Of a stretch of 64,000 nt of DNA, positions 35,432 through 44,986 are shown one piece after another. The stretch comes from Nitrospiraceae bacterium (GTDB lineage Bacteria; Nitrospirota; Nitrospiria; Nitrospirales; Nitrospiraceae). The stretch is taken from contig JAHBWI010000003.1 of assembly GCA_019637075.1 (NCBI GenBank), positions 596,350 through 660,349 of the forward strand. The letters run 5' to 3'. A model generated the notes under the pieces. The model ran no database searches. It was given only the letters and a program-made list of their open reading frames with translations, and was not told the origin of the DNA. The stretch's first letter is position 1, and each line of letters begins with the position of its first letter. The position numbers and the translations under genes are program-made.

Positions 35432-35458
35432 ACGAATGTGCAGATCGGAAGAGTCGTC

Positions 35459-35467
35459 ATTCTAACA
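35459..35467 (-). promoter_or_regulatory. Extended -10 promoter of tRNA-Asn
   Basis: On the minus strand TG-T-TAGAAT, 28 bp upstream of the tRNA. It is the fourth member of the TG-T-TAGnnT set in this window. No -35 is evident. Confidence 0.45.
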
Positions 35468-35495
35468 AAACTGAGAGCAGAAGGGGGAGTCTTTT

Positions 35496-35765
35496 TTATA
35501 CATCGAAATCTTCGGTTTCGTCCTCGCCCGAGCTGGCATCGGTGTTCCCCTCGGCGAGTGCGGCGAAGTGTTTGGCCCATGTCAGGTAGAGGTTTCCGCT
35601 GTCGCGCATCGTGTCCGCCGCTTTGATCAACTTCTGCGCCAGATCTGGATCTTTCCCCCCCGCATGAATCGCCGCTGCGCGACGTTCGATTGCCCGTGGG
35701 TATTCCTGCAGCAGGCCGGCGATGTCTCGCAGGAGTTCGTCGAGCACGTTGTCTTCTTGTTCCAT
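35496..35765 (-). CDS. Small conserved-looking acidic protein
   Basis: 89 residues from ATG 35765, with AAGGGA seven bases upstream. It is helical (LDELLRDIAGLLQEYPRAIERRAAAI) with an acidic tail (GEDETEDFDV). No family is recognised. It starts 26 bp after a strong terminator that ends the oxidoreductase operon, so it may depend on read-through or on a promoter squeezed into that gap. Confidence 0.6.
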   Translation of the reverse strand: MEQEDNVLDELLRDIAGLLQEYPRAIERRAAAIHAGGKDPDLAQKLIKAADTMRDSGNLYLTWAKHFAALAEGNTDASSGEDETEDFDV

Positions 35766-35790
35766 TGTATGTCCCTTCATCTGCCCAACA

Positions 35791-35824
35791 AAAAACCCCA
35801 TAGCGCAGGCGCCATGGGGTTTCT
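35791..35824 (-). terminator. Rho-independent terminator after the oxidoreductase operon
   Basis: AAACCCCAT (35793-35801) pairs with ATGGGGTTT (35814-35822); on the minus strand the stem is followed by a T run. The plus strand also has a short T run, so it may work both ways. Confidence 0.8.
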
Positions 35825-35850
35825 TGCATCGGTCCCCGCTAGGCGGGTGA

Positions 35851-36129
35851 CTAACCTTGGTATGCCTGTCCCAATCCGGCCGATTCTCCCTTGCGGCTCA
35901 TGAGCTCTCCGGTCGCACTCACTGCCTGCATGACGATGGCCTGATGCTTAGCGGCGTTGCAGACGACCACGCAGAGCTCACAGCCCTTACAGCGATCGAT
36001 GTTTACTTCCGCTACCATCTTTGCGCTGTTGAGATCCAAGCAATTCGCCTCCGGGCAATACATGATGCAGAGGCGGCACCCCTTCTTGGCGGTGCACTTT
36101 TCATCGATGACTTGCGCAACGTTATACAT
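35851..36129 (-). CDS. porD: 2-oxoacid:ferredoxin oxidoreductase, ferredoxin-like delta subunit
   Basis: 92 residues. Two 4Fe-4S motifs are seen: CTAKKGCRLCIMYCP, with the first Cys spacing widened, and CKGCELCVVVC. It passes electrons from the catalytic subunits to ferredoxin. It is the last gene of the E-A-B-G-D operon and is followed by a terminator. Confidence 0.85.
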   Translation of the reverse strand: MYNVAQVIDEKCTAKKGCRLCIMYCPEANCLDLNSAKMVAEVNIDRCKGCELCVVVCNAAKHQAIVMQAVSATGELMSRKGESAGLGQAYQG

Positions 36130-36154
36130 GCGGCTCTATTCCTTTTCTGCCCGC

Positions 36155-36862
36155 TTAGGCTGCGACTGCCGGATTGCCGACTCTCAATTCCACCTTGTTC
36201 TTTTCCGCCCATTCACTCGCGATTTCATAGGCCCGCTTGACGGTGGCGAGGTTCTTTTGGAGCAGCATCTCCTTCTTGGCGAACTTCTTCTTGATCGCCT
36301 CGTCGAGGGACGCCGTACCACCGGATGCAACGAACTTCTTGCCGAATCGTTCTTGAAGCGCGCCGTCCAATGCTTCCATGGACACGCATTTCGTGATGCC
36401 GGCAACAGATCCGATCATCGTCATGTTGGTAGACAATTCCGTTCCGGCGATCTCGATCGCGAGTTCGGTTCCGGCAATGTAGAACACCGCTACGTTCAAG
36501 TCCTTGAGACGCTGGATGTCCTCTTCCGAGAGCAATTGCTGCGCGGAATTGATAATGACTACGCCGCCTTCTTTGACGCCCGAGTAGAAGGGCATCGTAT
36601 AGCTCTTGCCCATCGTAATGACCTGAGGGTGAAATACTTGGATGACGTCGGGGAAGACCAATTCGCCGCGGTCATAAATGCGTTCGATCCCAATACGGCA
36701 ATAGCTTTCGGCCGGGGCCATCCGCTTTTCCGCTCCGAAGAAGGGATTGGAGATCGAGAACTTCCCGTCGCGGTTTGCGGCCATAGCCATTACGTGGGCG
36801 GCCGTCACGGCTCCCTGCCCCCCGAGCCCGGACATACGAATATTCAGTCTCTTCTTAATCAT
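36155..36862 (-). CDS. porG: 2-oxoacid:ferredoxin oxidoreductase, gamma subunit
   Basis: 235 residues. The N-terminus has the gamma-subunit motif RMSGLGGQGAVTAAH. The C-terminal 60 residues (ASLDEAIKKKFAKKEMLLQKNLATVKRAYE) form a helical extension. It binds coenzyme A together with the alpha subunit in this enzyme family. 17 bp separate it from the beta gene. Confidence 0.87.
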   Translation of the reverse strand: MIKKRLNIRMSGLGGQGAVTAAHVMAMAANRDGKFSISNPFFGAEKRMAPAESYCRIGIERIYDRGELVFPDVIQVFHPQVITMGKSYTMPFYSGVKEGGVVIINSAQQLLSEEDIQRLKDLNVAVFYIAGTELAIEIAGTELSTNMTMIGSVAGITKCVSMEALDGALQERFGKKFVASGGTASLDEAIKKKFAKKEMLLQKNLATVKRAYEIASEWAEKNKVELRVGNPAVAA

Positions 36863-36879
36863 GAACGACCTCCAACTCC

Positions 36880-37782
36880 TTAGGCTTTGCCGGCCAGCTG
36901 CTTGGCAGCGGCTTTCCGTTCCTTGTCCTTCGCCGCCAATTCGGCCAAGAACTGCTTGGCCGGCTCGCTCACGAATTCCTTGTACGCAAAACGTTCGGTC
37001 GGCTTTTCCGAATCACGCATCTCCTGCAGGCCTTCCATGCTGTTCTTCCCGATTTCGAGAATGCAGGGGGTGTACAGCTGGAGATAGGTCGGGCCGATTT
37101 CTCGGGCGATCAACACGGCGTTGCGAATGACTTTTTCCACCAGCGACGGCTTGCTGACGGTGCAGTTGACGACATAGTGGCATCCGGACTCACGGGCGAT
37201 TTCAGGCAGGCGCACCTTGTCGAATAGCTTACCGACCGGCGCCATCTTCGCCACGAATCCCTTCTGCATCAGACCACTCTCTTGGCCGCCGGTGTTGGCG
37301 TACAGCTCGTTGTCGAAGCAGATGGTGGTGAACTTTTCCTGACGGAACCAGGCTTGGAGCGTCATGTCCAACCCGATGTCGACGGTAGCGCCGTCGCCGG
37401 CAAGCACCACGACGTCCTTCACGCGGTCCGGAAAGCGAACCGAGAGGGCGCGCTTCAGGCCCGATGCGATAGCGTTCTGGTTGCCGAAGAGAGAATGGAT
37501 ATTGTGGACGGCAACCATTGGAAACACCAAGCTGGTGCAACCCGTGGAACCAACCATCACCGTATCTTCAGGATTCGGGAGGGAAGCCAGAATGTAGCGG
37601 AAGGCCATGGATTCGGGGCAGCCGGCACACAGCGAATGCTGCTCGATCAACTCCTTCGAGCTTCCGATGTCCTTCCAGCCCCGGTCTTCCTTGCCATAGG
37701 TGGCATGCTGAACCAGGTCCTGATAGTCCGACGGCATGATGTCATATAGGTCAGGCGAAATCTTGATTCGCTCTTTGCTCAT
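36880..37782 (-). CDS. porB: 2-oxoacid:ferredoxin oxidoreductase, beta subunit (thiamine diphosphate)
   Basis: 300 residues. It has the thiamine diphosphate and Mg site GDGATVDIGLDMT...CFDNELYANTGGQES and a Cys motif (CAGCPES) near residue 55. NTGGQ-x-S resembles pyruvate:ferredoxin oxidoreductases, but a 2-oxoglutarate enzyme cannot be ruled out. With the alpha subunit it carboxylates or decarboxylates the 2-oxoacid; in the reductive TCA cycle it runs in the carboxylating direction. Confidence 0.9.
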   Translation of the reverse strand: MSKERIKISPDLYDIMPSDYQDLVQHATYGKEDRGWKDIGSSKELIEQHSLCAGCPESMAFRYILASLPNPEDTVMVGSTGCTSLVFPMVAVHNIHSLFGNQNAIASGLKRALSVRFPDRVKDVVVLAGDGATVDIGLDMTLQAWFRQEKFTTICFDNELYANTGGQESGLMQKGFVAKMAPVGKLFDKVRLPEIARESGCHYVVNCTVSKPSLVEKVIRNAVLIAREIGPTYLQLYTPCILEIGKNSMEGLQEMRDSEKPTERFAYKEFVSEPAKQFLAELAAKDKERKAAAKQLAGKA

Positions 37783-37839
37783 GTATGCCTCCTCAAGGCG
37801 CGTCTATTGCCCAGATAATTCTCGTCAGTTACTGTGAAC

Positions 37840-39051
37840 TCAGCTGCCGCGTCCGGCCAGGGACTCCGAGCGCATACCGAGAGTCGTCTTGATTTCCGAT
37901 ACGATGATTTCCGGCGGCATGGTCATCCCGCCGCACACGTGCGGGCCGGCGTGGACTCGCTCGCTGTTTGGAATCGTAGCCTTGATTTCCTTCGCCAACC
38001 AGCCAGTGACGTTGAACTCCGGCACGAAGATGTGCTTGGCGTTCTTGGTCGCTTCGCGGATCTCCTCTCCCGGCCAGGGACGGAGGGTCTTCACCTTGAT
38101 CAGGCCGCAACGCACACCTTCGTCTTCCAGAATGCGGATCGCTTCGCGGCCCTGAGAGACGGCGGTGCCGGACGCCACGATTATAATGTCGGCATCGGTA
38201 TTCTCAGTATCGATCAATCCGTTCAACCAGTGAATCGAGTGCTTCCGAGACCGTTCCACGGCCGCCCACACTTCCTGTTGCCAGCTGGCATGCGTGGCGT
38301 AGCTGATGTAGTTGCTCTTCATGACGAACGGATCCCGCATCATACGAACCGGCGGGCACTCCATGTCCATGCAGGGCACTGGCGACCGGTAGGGGTCATA
38401 AGGAGGCAGGCACATGTCGGTCGGCGTGAGGTTCACCACGTCCTTCGTGTGCGTCACGAAGAATCCGTCGCAACAGAGTGCGAGGGGGAGGTGAACATCC
38501 GGCTCTTCAGATACCATGTAGCCCTTGAGGATCCAGTCAAAGAAATCCTGCGCCGTCTCTGCGTGCCACACCAACATGCCGGTGTTCAGCAAGTAGGCGA
38601 TTTCCAGGGTGTCCGGCTGAATGGACAGCGGAGAATTGATGCCGCGGCAGGTCACGATCATCTGGATCGGCAACCGCGCGCCTGCCCACATGGGGAAGTT
38701 TTCCATCGCTCGCATAGTTCCGGGGCCGGCGGTCGTCGTGAAGACCCGCGCGCCGCCGAACGCTGCGCCAGCGCACTGTGACATGACGGCGAACTCGCTC
38801 TCACCACGGAAATAGTCACCGATATACCCTTCGGCAAACAATTCTCCGATCAGCGCCGCCGCTTCGCTCTGCGGGGTGATCGGGTAGGCGATCATGACGT
38901 CACAGCTCGCTCGCCGGATGGCTTCCTTGATGACTTCGCTTCCCGTATAGAAGGACGGGGTACGAGGCGCTTCGTGGAGCATCTTCCAGGGATCGGTGAA
39001 CGTTTGGCCCTTTTTATTTTGTTTCCCAATATGGGACGGTGATTCAGCCAT
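37840..39051 (-). CDS. porA: 2-oxoacid:ferredoxin oxidoreductase, alpha subunit
   Basis: 403 residues. YPITPQSE near residue 55 and the TTAGPGTMRAMENFPMW segment are typical of the alpha subunit. The C-terminal half has the domain II part (IIVASGTAVSQGREAI; VKTLRPWPGEEI). It forms the substrate site with the beta subunit. 44 bp separate it from the epsilon-like gene and 57 bp from the beta gene. Confidence 0.9.
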   Translation of the reverse strand: MAESPSHIGKQNKKGQTFTDPWKMLHEAPRTPSFYTGSEVIKEAIRRASCDVMIAYPITPQSEAAALIGELFAEGYIGDYFRGESEFAVMSQCAGAAFGGARVFTTTAGPGTMRAMENFPMWAGARLPIQMIVTCRGINSPLSIQPDTLEIAYLLNTGMLVWHAETAQDFFDWILKGYMVSEEPDVHLPLALCCDGFFVTHTKDVVNLTPTDMCLPPYDPYRSPVPCMDMECPPVRMMRDPFVMKSNYISYATHASWQQEVWAAVERSRKHSIHWLNGLIDTENTDADIIIVASGTAVSQGREAIRILEDEGVRCGLIKVKTLRPWPGEEIREATKNAKHIFVPEFNVTGWLAKEIKATIPNSERVHAGPHVCGGMTMPPEIIVSEIKTTLGMRSESLAGRGS

Positions 39052-39095
39052 GGACTCAGCCTCCTTTCAATCGTGTTATCGGCGCCTATTCCCTG

Positions 39096-39725
39096 TCAGT
39101 TCGACGCGCCGCTATTGGCAAGCCGCGGTTTAACCGTGCCCTTCAGCTTCCGGATCCAGTCGGCCAGCTTCATAATTTTTTCCACTGAAGCATCCCGGAA
39201 CGAGAGCATGGCGTCTTCGTGCCCTGCCTGCGCGCACATCGCAACCGTATAGCAGGACGTTCCGCCGCGAATAATCTTCAGTGAGAGGTTTGCCTGGTGA
39301 CAATGCACCCCGATGAACATGCAGCAATCGATCTTATTATGCCAGATCGTGAGGTTGGGGTGATTCGGGTTGATTTCGACTTCGGGATTGATCTTCGGGT
39401 ACTTGGGGCGGTAGTCCGGCATGGGGATCAGCATGGGTTTCTGGCCGGGCTGCACACATTCTTTGAGGGTTTCGTAGAGTTTTCGGACCGCGGCAGCCTT
39501 TTTCGCGGCCTTTTCGTTCCAGGCCCATAGGACAAGCGGTCCGGGGAAGATCGTGGGGACTTGAGCCATCAAGAACTGCTTGGCCGCCTCTTCGTAGGCT
39601 TTTTCCTCCGGAACGATCACTCCATTAATATGGGCTTCACCGGGGTTGGGAAGATAAATCCCCATGGTGGCAGCAGCGGGCGGCAAGAAGTGCTCTGGAC
39701 CTGGTAATACGCGATACTGAGTCAT
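39096..39725 (-). CDS. porE: 2-oxoacid:ferredoxin oxidoreductase, fifth (epsilon-like) subunit
   Basis: 209 residues. It has a Cys- and His-rich stretch (KIDCCMFIGVHCHQAN, GGTSCYTVAMCAQAGHEDA) but no standard iron-sulfur pattern. Its place as the first gene of the operon agrees with the five-subunit enzymes of Hydrogenobacter, which carry an extra subunit of this kind. Its role in the complex is not known. The start ATG has no strong ribosome-binding site. Confidence 0.65.
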   Translation of the reverse strand: MTQYRVLPGPEHFLPPAAATMGIYLPNPGEAHINGVIVPEEKAYEEAAKQFLMAQVPTIFPGPLVLWAWNEKAAKKAAAVRKLYETLKECVQPGQKPMLIPMPDYRPKYPKINPEVEINPNHPNLTIWHNKIDCCMFIGVHCHQANLSLKIIRGGTSCYTVAMCAQAGHEDAMLSFRDASVEKIMKLADWIRKLKGTVKPRLANSGASN

Positions 39726-40032
39726 TCCAACATGCTCACTTTTTTGGGGTGGTTGCGTGTGAAAACAGAAGGCCCTCGATTAGCGTAAGGTCACGGTACT
39801 TTATGCTTTCTCAACGGCCCCTGCAAGACAGCAGAAGGCCCACCGCGGGGAAATTTAGGGCTAGCAGGTGGGAAGCCGGTTAGGCCTTTTGAACTAGAAG
39901 AAATCCGGCCTTCCTAAAAGCTCCTAACCCCGCATTATAGGTGGCAATCTTTTTTCTTGTCAATGAGCGGGACGCGCAGAAATCGGCGGCACAATCCATT
40001 GGGAATGGCCGGCCTCACTATCATTGGCGGAC
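39726..40032. other. Intergenic region upstream of the oxidoreductase operon
   Basis: It must hold the operon promoter and the 3' end of the YciI/DUF2203 transcript. No clear -35/-10 pair or terminator was found. Repeated AGAAGGCC-type words occur at about 39768 and 39831. Confidence 0.35.
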
Positions 40033-40320
40033 TTACGGCTGCGCGGGAGAATTGGGCAAGACTTGCTCGAAGGGATGCACTTCAACTCGGGCAAAAACTC
40101 CATGCACGCTGTATGGGTCTCCATCCGCAAATGCCCGGGCCTCCTCGAGAGATGCCGCCTCAATCACGATTAGACTCCCGGTCTTGTCCGTGAGGGGGCC
40201 AGCCAGGATCACGCGCCCCTGTTTATTGAGGGGCTCAAGGCGAGCAAGATGGGCGGAGCGGTGGATCTTTCTCTTTGCTTGGCCCTCTGGCCCGTCGAAT
40301 CCCAGGATGACGAATTTCAC
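40033..40320 (-). CDS. YciI-like protein
   Basis: 95 residues. The YCII core GRVILAGPLTDKTGSLIVIEAASLEEARAFADGDPY is clear, with the family's conserved His (KIHRSAHLARL) and Asp. Enzymatic role is unknown for most members. Its start overlaps the stop of the DUF2203 gene (ATGA). Confidence 0.85.
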   Translation of the reverse strand: MKFVILGFDGPEGQAKRKIHRSAHLARLEPLNKQGRVILAGPLTDKTGSLIVIEAASLEEARAFADGDPYSVHGVFARVEVHPFEQVLPNSPAQP

Positions 40321-40754
40321 GCCGTGCCTCCAGATCTGCCCTCTGCAATGATGCCGTCAACCGGGTGCCGATCTTTGTAGCCGCAGGATACCTCGTGCCA
40401 CCAGCGCACTTCGTCTTCGCCAACCTTCCAGCAGAGGTATACGATTCGCCCCTCATACATAAAGGGAAAATCACACAGCCCCATATCAATATCCTTAACC
40501 ACAACGCCTAACTCGTGAATGGCCTGAAGGCTGGCGCTGATTTCGTGGAGAGCTCTAATGTAGAGGGCCCCGACAGCGCTTCCTCCACCCAAATCCGCAC
40601 GGGCGCTGGCTTTGGCTATTTCTGCCTTAGTATCGGCGATGATTCGTTTTGCCCGCCGAATTCCGGCAAACCGGTTACTTAACTGCGGAACTAGCTCATT
40701 CGCCTCATTCAGCGTGAAGAGGCGTTCGGGGACATCGTCGTCTGATTTGGCCAT
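40317..40754 (-). CDS. DUF2203 family protein
   Basis: 145 residues from ATG 40754. It shows the family pattern: FTLNEANELVPQL at the start, a helical middle and IDMGLCDFPFMYEGRIVYLCWKVGEDEVRWWHEV near the end. Function unknown. It is coupled to the YciI-like gene downstream. Confidence 0.82.
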   Translation of the reverse strand: MAKSDDDVPERLFTLNEANELVPQLSNRFAGIRRAKRIIADTKAEIAKASARADLGGGSAVGALYIRALHEISASLQAIHELGVVVKDIDMGLCDFPFMYEGRIVYLCWKVGEDEVRWWHEVSCGYKDRHPVDGIIAEGRSGGTA

Positions 40755-41295
40755 AATTCCAGGTGTGTTTGCGGGAAGGTCTGTACACAAGGATGTTTAG
40801 CATAACCCCTAGTCACCTGCAACCGGTGCACGATGGCCATCCATGTGTGAATTTAAGGAAACGGAAAGAAAATGTTCGGCCGGTGCGTCTAAGTAGGCAG
40901 GGTCAATTGCGTTGTTGCGTCGGTGTGGCGACAAGGAGTGGTTTGGTCTGTCTATTGACAATGAGAACTCAGGCAGCTATTATTCACGTAACTTCTCGGT
41001 TCGATAGAAAGGTTTCTCATCTCCAGTACATCAGCTTCCGGGACCCATCTCGAACCTAATTGATCCCGAGTATCCTGTAGCATCAGCCAAAAAGAATCAC
41101 CGGGTTGTTTCGTTCCTTCAGTATCCAAACAATAGCGCCTACATCGACGTATCCTGCCATAGGCAATCAGCAGGCTGACACCAAATACAACGCCGTCAAC
41201 AGTTGAATGATCACTAGACCGTTTTTTGTGACGTGGGGAGCTATCGGGTTGAGCACCCGATAGGGAAAGGTATGGCACAGGTCAAGGGAGAGGTT
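40755..41295. other. Intergenic region and rho leader
   Basis: No gene is recognised. It contains the divergent promoters of the DUF2203 gene and rho, an AT-richer patch at about 40950-41230, and the hairpin at 41241-41263. Confidence 0.4.
41241..41263 (+). promoter_or_regulatory. Hairpin in the rho leader
   Basis: CTATCGGGT-TGAGC-ACCCGATAG, a perfect 9-bp stem with a five-base loop, 32 bp before the rho start codon. No T run follows. rho is autoregulated in its leader in E. coli; a similar role is possible here. Confidence 0.45.
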
Positions 41296-42543
41296 ATGTA
41301 TCTTGCGGAACTCAAGCAGAAGACGATCGCCGACTTGAACGAGGTGGCGCGCGATCTCAAGATCGAGGGAGCGGCCAATCTGCGCAAGCAGGAGCTGATT
41401 TTTGCAATCCTCCAGGCGCAGACGGAAAAGAATGGCGTAGTCTTCGGGGAAGGGGTTCTGGAGACACTGCCGGACGGTTTCGGGTTCCTCCGTGCGCCGG
41501 ACTCGAACTATTTGCCGGGCCCGGATGACATCTATATTTCCCCTTCGCAGATCCGCCGATTTAATCTTCGTACCGGCGATATCGTGTCCGGTCAGATTCG
41601 TCCGCCGAAAGAGAGTGAGCGGTATTTCGCGCTCCTCAAGGTCGAAAAGGTTAACTACGAAGACCCCGAAGTCGCTCGGGACAAAATTCTTTTCGACAAC
41701 CTGACCCCTCTTTATCCGGAGGAACGCCTCAATCTCGAATTCGACCGGGAGGAATACTGCACCCGCGTGATGGACCTGACGACTCCGATCGGCAAGGGCC
41801 AACGCGGACTGATCGTCGCGGCGCCGAGAACCGGTAAGACCATGTTGCTGCACGCGATCGCTCGTGCCATCCTTAAGAACCACAAGGAAGTCACGCTCAT
41901 CGTCCTCCTCATCGACGAACGCCCGGAAGAAGTGACGGACTGGCAACGGCAAGTCAAGGCCGAGGTCATCAGCTCCACCTTCGATGAACCGGCCCAGCGG
42001 CATGCGCAGGTCGCCGAAATGGTTCTGGAAAAGGCCAAGCGTCTGGTGGAGCACAAGAAGGACGTCGTCATTCTGCTCGACAGCATCACCCGTCTTGCGC
42101 GGGCGTACAACACGATCGCGCCGCCGAGCGGTAAGGTGTTGTCCGGCGGTTTGGACTCCAATGCGCTGCAGCGACCAAAGCGCTTCTTCGGCGCCGCCCG
42201 CAACATCGAAAACGGCGGGAGCTTAACGATCATGGCGACGGCCCTCATTGATACGGGCAGCCGCATGGACGATGTGATTTTTGAAGAGTTCAAGGGCACC
42301 GGCAATATGGAAGTCCACTTGGACCGTCGTCTGGCGGACAAGCGTATCTTCCCGGCGATCGATATCAGCCAGTCCGGTACCCGCAAGGAAGAGTTGTTGG
42401 TCGATCGCGACCGCTTGAACAAAATGTGGATTCTGCGCAAGGTCTTGAGCCCGTTGGGGACCATGGAAGCCATGGAGTTCCTGATGGACAAAATCGGTGG
42501 GACCAAGAACAATCAGGAATTTTTGCAGTCCATGAATCGGTAA
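41296..42543 (+). CDS. rho: Transcription termination factor Rho
   Basis: 415 residues from ATG 41296, chosen because GGGAGAGG lies just upstream and the N-terminus ([21 protein letters not shown]) fits Rho; upstream in-frame GTG 41233 and ATG 41272 are less likely. It has the RNA-binding OB domain ([21 protein letters not shown]), Walker A region APRTGKT, Walker [17 protein letters not shown] and the Q/R loops. It forms a hexameric RNA helicase. rpmE follows 97 bp later. Confidence 0.96.
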   Translation: MYLAELKQKTIADLNEVARDLKIEGAANLRKQELIFAILQAQTEKNGVVFGEGVLETLPDGFGFLRAPDSNYLPGPDDIYISPSQIRRFNLRTGDIVSGQIRPPKESERYFALLKVEKVNYEDPEVARDKILFDNLTPLYPEERLNLEFDREEYCTRVMDLTTPIGKGQRGLIVAAPRTGKTMLLHAIARAILKNHKEVTLIVLLIDERPEEVTDWQRQVKAEVISSTFDEPAQRHAQVAEMVLEKAKRLVEHKKDVVILLDSITRLARAYNTIAPPSGKVLSGGLDSNALQRPKRFFGAARNIENGGSLTIMATALIDTGSRMDDVIFEEFKGTGNMEVHLDRRLADKRIFPAIDISQSGTRKEELLVDRDRLNKMWILRKVLSPLGTMEAMEFLMDKIGGTKNNQEFLQSMNR

Positions 42544-42640
42544 ACTTCGCTTGCCACTGCAGGGCTCTCCAGTGTAGAGTCTTGCACGCTGGCGGGCAGG
42601 AGCCGGCATCGAACCGCAAACGGGGCTGCAAGGAGCGAGC

Positions 42641-42847
42641 ATGCAAAAGGGAATTCATCCGGTTTATCGCGAAGCGACCGTCCATTGTGCCTGTGGCAAT
42701 ACGTTTAAGACCCGCTCCACGGCTGGGAACATCAATGTCGACATCTGCGCAGGATGCCATCCGTTCTTCACGGGGACGCAGAAAATCGTCGACACCGAAG
42801 GTCGGGTCGAACGCTTCAAGAAGAAGTACGCCAAGAAAGACAAGTAG
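42641..42847 (+). CDS. rpmE: Ribosomal protein L31
   Basis: 68 residues. The zinc-binding (C+) form is seen from CAC at 16-18 and CAGC at 37-40. Ends in a Lys-rich tail. A terminator follows after about 20 bp, so it is probably co-transcribed only with rho or expressed alone. Confidence 0.95.
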   Translation: MQKGIHPVYREATVHCACGNTFKTRSTAGNINVDICAGCHPFFTGTQKIVDTEGRVERFKKKYAKKDK

Positions 42848-42867
42848 GCCTCAGTCGGCACCATATG

Positions 42868-42908
42868 AGAGACCCTGCTTCCTTTTGGGGCAGGGTCTCT
42901 CGTTTTTT
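42868..42908 (+). terminator. Rho-independent terminator after rpmE
   Basis: AGAGACCCTGC (42868-42878) pairs perfectly with GCAGGGTCTCT (42890-42900) and is followed by CGTTTTTT. Confidence 0.9.
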
Positions 42909-42915
42909 GGGCGCT

Positions 42916-42924
42916 TGTTAGGGT
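42916..42924 (+). promoter_or_regulatory. Extended -10 promoter for the prfA operon
   Basis: TG-T-TAGGGT (TG at 42916-42917, hexamer 42919-42924), between the terminator and the prfA start codon at 42947. No -35 is evident. Confidence 0.4.
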
Positions 42925-42946
42925 GCGGGTGACAAGGATTTTGGGT

Positions 42947-44026
42947 ATGGAAGACGCGTTGGTCAAGAAATGGGAAGCAATGGCGGCACGGTTCCAAGAA
43001 GTGACCGATCAGCTGATGGATCCCGCCGTCATCAGCCAGCCGCCGCTGCTGGTCAAGCTTAACAAAGAGCGGAATGAGCTTGAGCCAGCCGCCCTGCATT
43101 TCGGAACCTACAGGGAGCTCGGCAAGCAGCTGGAAGAGGCCTCTCAAATGATGCAGGATTCCGCTGTCTCGCCAGACATGAAGGAGATGTTTGCCGAGGA
43201 AAGCGAGAATCTGAAGCGACAGTTGCTCGACTTGGAGGTCGTGGCTAAGGAACTGCTGACTCCCAAGGACCCGCGGGACGAAAAAAATATGTTTCTCGAA
43301 ATTCGCGCCGGGACGGGTGGGGACGAAGCTGCGTTGTTCGCGGGCGATCTGTTCCGAATGTATCTCAAGTATGCGGAACAAAACCGGCTTCGACTCGAAG
43401 TCGTGGATGCTTCCGAAACGGGCATCGGCGGCTACAAGGAAGTGATCGCACTGATCGAGGGCAAGGGCGCCTACGGGCGTTTCCGCTTCGAGAGCGGCGT
43501 GCACCGCGTGCAACGGGTCCCGGCGACCGAAGCGAGCGGCCGGATCCATACCTCGACCGTGACGGTTGCCGTGATGCCCGAAGTCGACGAAGTCGACGTC
43601 CACATTGATCCGAAGGATCTGCGGATCGATACCTTTTGTTCTTCCGGTGCCGGCGGGCAGAGCGTGAACACCACTTACTCGGCGGTTCGCATCACCCACA
43701 TCCCGACCGGAGTCGTCGTGAGTTGTCAGGACGAACGGTCGCAGCTCAAGAATCGTACGAAAGCCATGCGGACCTTGCGGGCCCGTATCGTCGATGCCGA
43801 ACGGGAAAAGCAGGAGGCCGAAATTGCCCAGAGCCGCAAGGCCCAGGTCGGGACCGGTGAGCGGAGCGAGAAGATCCGCACGTACAACTTTCCTCAAAAC
43901 CGCGTCACGGACCATCGGATCGGACTGACGGTGCACAAGCTCGATCAGGTGTTGGCCGGAGATCTCGACGAAATCGTGCAGGCGCTCCGCGCGCATCACG
44001 AGCATCTCGCTACCGCGGGGGCATAA
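42947..44026 (+). CDS. prfA: Peptide chain release factor 1
   Basis: 359 residues from ATG 42947 (GTG 42923 is too close to the promoter motif). The GGQ motif lies in [18 protein letters not shown], and [14 protein letters not shown] matches RF1. It releases nascent chains at UAA and UAG. Its stop overlaps the start of prmC, which methylates the GGQ glutamine. Confidence 0.95.
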   Translation: MEDALVKKWEAMAARFQEVTDQLMDPAVISQPPLLVKLNKERNELEPAALHFGTYRELGKQLEEASQMMQDSAVSPDMKEMFAEESENLKRQLLDLEVVAKELLTPKDPRDEKNMFLEIRAGTGGDEAALFAGDLFRMYLKYAEQNRLRLEVVDASETGIGGYKEVIALIEGKGAYGRFRFESGVHRVQRVPATEASGRIHTSTVTVAVMPEVDEVDVHIDPKDLRIDTFCSSGAGGQSVNTTYSAVRITHIPTGVVVSCQDERSQLKNRTKAMRTLRARIVDAEREKQEAEIAQSRKAQVGTGERSEKIRTYNFPQNRVTDHRIGLTVHKLDQVLAGDLDEIVQALRAHHEHLATAGA

Positions 44027-44922
44027 TGGCCGTGTTGGAGCCATCCGGTCTGGGACTTCAGCCGACGATCGCAACCCTACTCGTCGAAGCGGAGAAGATG
44101 CTGGCTGACGCCGGCATCGACCATCCGCAGCTCGAAACTGCCTGGATCATCGAACATGTGACCGGACGAAGCCCGCTGAGGATTCGTGTCGAACCGAACC
44201 ACAGTGTGTCCGCCGAAGACGCCGATTCCGTGCGGGGACTGATTGCGCGCCGGGTCCGGCGTGAGCCGCTTCAATACTTGTTGGGGACTCAGGAGTTTCT
44301 GGGCCTTGAGTATCGGGTAACGCCGGCGGTGCTGATCCCACGTCCGGAAAGCGTGCTGCTGGTGGAAGAGGCCGTTGCACGAGTGGCGAAAGGGGCATCG
44401 CCGTCGGTGGTTGATGTGGGAACCGGTTCCGGCTGTCTGGCGGTGGCTCTAGCCAAGGCGATTCCCGGTGCCGCGATCACGGCAATTGATCTTTCGGTGG
44501 AAGCCATGGCCGTTGCGCGGGAGAACATGTCTCGGCACGGGGTGGGAGAGCGAATCGAATGTCTGGTGGGAGATTTGCTGAGCCCCCTGCGCAGGTCCGG
44601 CACTCTCAGAAGGGTTGATCTTATCGTGTCGAACCCTCCGTACATTGCGGAGTCGGATTGGGGAGGGTTACAGCCCGAGGTGAGGGACTTCGAGCCGCGC
44701 CTCGCGCTTCACGGCGGGCCGGACGGATTGAATGTCTACCGCCGTCTGATGGAGCAGGCGCCGCAGCATTTGAATCCCGGAGGGTTCATGCTGCTGGAAG
44801 TAGGATGCGGACAGGCGCCAGGCCTCTGTCGGTTGGCCGACGAGCAGGGTTTCTTTCGGGTCGACAGCATCAGGCCCGACGAGGCAGGGATCGACCGCGT
44901 GGTCTGTCTCGCGAGAATCTAA
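44026..44922 (+). CDS. prmC: Release-factor glutamine methyltransferase
   Basis: 298 residues. It has the S-adenosylmethionine motif [17 protein letters not shown] and the catalytic NPPYIAE, plus the usual N-terminal helical domain. It methylates the GGQ glutamine of release factors; the one-base overlap with prfA supports this. Confidence 0.94.
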   Translation: MAVLEPSGLGLQPTIATLLVEAEKMLADAGIDHPQLETAWIIEHVTGRSPLRIRVEPNHSVSAEDADSVRGLIARRVRREPLQYLLGTQEFLGLEYRVTPAVLIPRPESVLLVEEAVARVAKGASPSVVDVGTGSGCLAVALAKAIPGAAITAIDLSVEAMAVARENMSRHGVGERIECLVGDLLSPLRRSGTLRRVDLIVSNPPYIAESDWGGLQPEVRDFEPRLALHGGPDGLNVYRRLMEQAPQHLNPGGFMLLEVGCGQAPGLCRLADEQGFFRVDSIRPDEAGIDRVVCLARI

Positions 44923-44986
44923 ACATACAGGTTGTGCCGCGGTCGTATCAAGGACGCCGCGAAGATCGTCGTCGGAAGGGTGGGGC

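Noticed and set aside
42851..44074. 407-codon minus-strand frame opposite prfA
   Set aside because: It is a shadow of prfA, whose GGQ motif and neighbours fix the real strand.
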